The position numbers and the translations under genes were made by a program. From NCBI GenBank assembly GCA_040219275.1, contig JAVJSU010000030.1, positions 1 to 6,478 on the forward strand: a stretch of 6,478 nt of DNA, read 5' to 3'. Shown here piece after piece: positions 5,556 through 6,478 of this stretch. The stretch's first letter is position 1, and each line of letters begins with the position of its first letter. The notes under the pieces were generated by a model. That model saw nothing but the letters and a program-made list of their open reading frames with translations, did not search any database and was not told the DNA's origin. The DNA is from JAVJSU01 sp040219275 (GTDB lineage: Bacteria; Chloroflexota; Anaerolineae; Aggregatilineales; Phototrophicaceae).

Positions 5556-6467
5556 TTACCCCTCAATATCCTTCAGCTTCGCCTTAACCTGCTCGCGGCT
5601 CGCCTGTGTGTACCGGATCGTCGTCTGGATCGCAGGAGTGCCGCGTTTAGTTGTGTGTCCGAGATAATAGGCGAGTTCTTCCAGTGACCAGCCAGCCTCA
5701 CGCGCACGGTGAGCAAAATCATGGCGCAGGTCGTGAAATGAAATGTCGCCAATTAGCTCCCATTCGTCTTTCTTGGCGCTCACCTTTAAAGAACGTAGCC
5801 AGTGATGAATACCTGCCTCACTGAGGCGCTCTGCCCTCTGAGAGGTGAATACGTAGGGGCTATCATCGGTACGTAGTTCAGTCGCTAAATACTCATCCAG
5901 AGCGTCACGTGCAGGCTTACTCAAATCAACCTCGCGCATTTTATTGCCTTTGTAGCCGACCCTGATCCAACCAGAGCGTGGCTTCAGATGGACGTTCTTC
6001 ATTAGTAGATGTGACACATCACTGACACGGCATCCTGCCCAATATCCAAGCGCGAACAATGCCGCTCCACGCACATCCTCGGCACGCTCGACCAGATTCT
6101 TGAGCACATAGCGTTGATCGAAATTCAATACTCGCGGAGCCATCATGGTCTCTGCTTCAATCTGGATACGACGGGTCGGGTTGCGCTCCAACATTCCCTT
6201 CTCATCAATGAGCCAATCTGCGAAATTACTCGCCGCAGACTTCACCACATTGCGATAGCTCGCGCTGTAACCGTCGCGTTCCAACTTGTCCATATAGCTT
6301 TGCATAGCCGTCTTGGTGAAGTGGTCGGGATGAAACTCATCATTGCTACCGGGCAACAAAGAAACCCACTGCATCAATGCGTTGACCGCACGTACATAGT
6401 TGTCAATTGTCCCCGCCGATTTACCAGCAAGGGACTCACGGTACTCATCGAGATAGGAAGTTTTCAT
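5556..6467 (-). CDS. Tyrosine recombinase/integrase
   Basis: A 303-residue site-specific recombinase of the phage/XerC-like integrase family, which cuts and rejoins DNA through a 3'-phosphotyrosine bond. The N-terminal core-binding (SAM-like, four-helix) domain spans about 1-100, including GTIDNYVRAVNALMQW and YRNVVKSAASNFADWL. The catalytic domain spans about 112-303 and has every active-site residue: Arg147 in GCRVSDV, Lys173 in GYKGNK, His245 and Arg248 in FHDLRHDF, His271 in YLGHTT, and the nucleophile Tyr286 in IRYTQ. The length is ordinary for the family. It lacks the extra domain of integron integrases and an obvious N-terminal arm-binding domain. The start is ATG at 6467 (read leftward); only 11 bases precede it, so promoter and ribosome site cannot be judged. 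It converges on the DUF499 operon with the inverted-repeat gap between them, which suggests a role in moving the element that carries the operon, or in an adjoining element. Specificity (XerC/D-like, phage or genomic island) cannot be settled here. Confidence 0.93.
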   Translation of the reverse strand: MKTSYLDEYRESLAGKSAGTIDNYVRAVNALMQWVSLLPGSNDEFHPDHFTKTAMQSYMDKLERDGYSASYRNVVKSAASNFADWLIDEKGMLERNPTRRIQIEAETMMAPRVLNFDQRYVLKNLVERAEDVRGAALFALGYWAGCRVSDVSHLLMKNVHLKPRSGWIRVGYKGNKMREVDLSKPARDALDEYLATELRTDDSPYVFTSQRAERLSEAGIHHWLRSLKVSAKKDEWELIGDISFHDLRHDFAHRAREAGWSLEELAYYLGHTTKRGTPAIQTTIRYTQASREQVKAKLKDIEG

Positions 6468-6478
6468 GGGTATTTACC

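Noticed and set aside
1..6478. CRISPR array
   Set aside because: No series of equal-length repeats separated by unique spacers was seen; the only short direct-repeat cluster is the three heptamers at 92-124.

Overview
The window is a bacterial stretch of mixed base composition. Hand counts of 60-base blocks give about 30-35% GC at the left edge and in the second gene, and about 53-58% in the later part of the first gene and in the third. The organism cannot be named from this. The integrase and defence-type genes would fit a mid-GC environmental bacterium (a Chloroflexota-like lineage is only a weak guess). The look is that of an accessory or defence-island region.

Left to right, on the + strand: (1) an AT-rich edge without a recognisable gene, carrying three TTCACAT repeats; (2) the C-terminal part of a DUF1156-family DNA methyltransferase (about 134-1189), whose AdoMet-binding and catalytic half is absent from the window; (3) six bases later, an AT-rich gene (1196-1993) for an unfamiliar 265-residue protein with a single C-terminal membrane helix and a layout that resembles, with degenerate motifs, a DEDD exonuclease/RNase H-like fold; (4) 34 bases later, an apparently complete DUF499 ATPase (2028-5324, 1098 residues) with an N-terminal Swt1-type HEPN domain carrying an intact R-x4-H motif. 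The spacing says one transcription unit. A 231-base gap (5325-5555) follows, with an imperfect inverted repeat of 22-base arms. Then comes a convergent tyrosine recombinase (5556-6467, - strand) with all its catalytic residues.

DUF1156 methyltransferases and DUF499 ATPases are known partners in predicted anti-phage loci, usually also with a DUF3780 protein and/or a helicase (this is from memory of the families; I associate the set with the name Hma, helicase-methylase-ATPase). Here no DUF3780 gene or helicase is present, the methyltransferase is truncated, and the slot between the two hallmark genes is filled by the tail-anchored protein. The locus is therefore either a decaying remnant at the border of an integrated element, or a variant in which a HEPN-ATPase works with a membrane-anchored nuclease-like partner. 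The sequence alone does not decide. The intact DUF499 frame and tidy gene junctions favour retained function for the last two genes.
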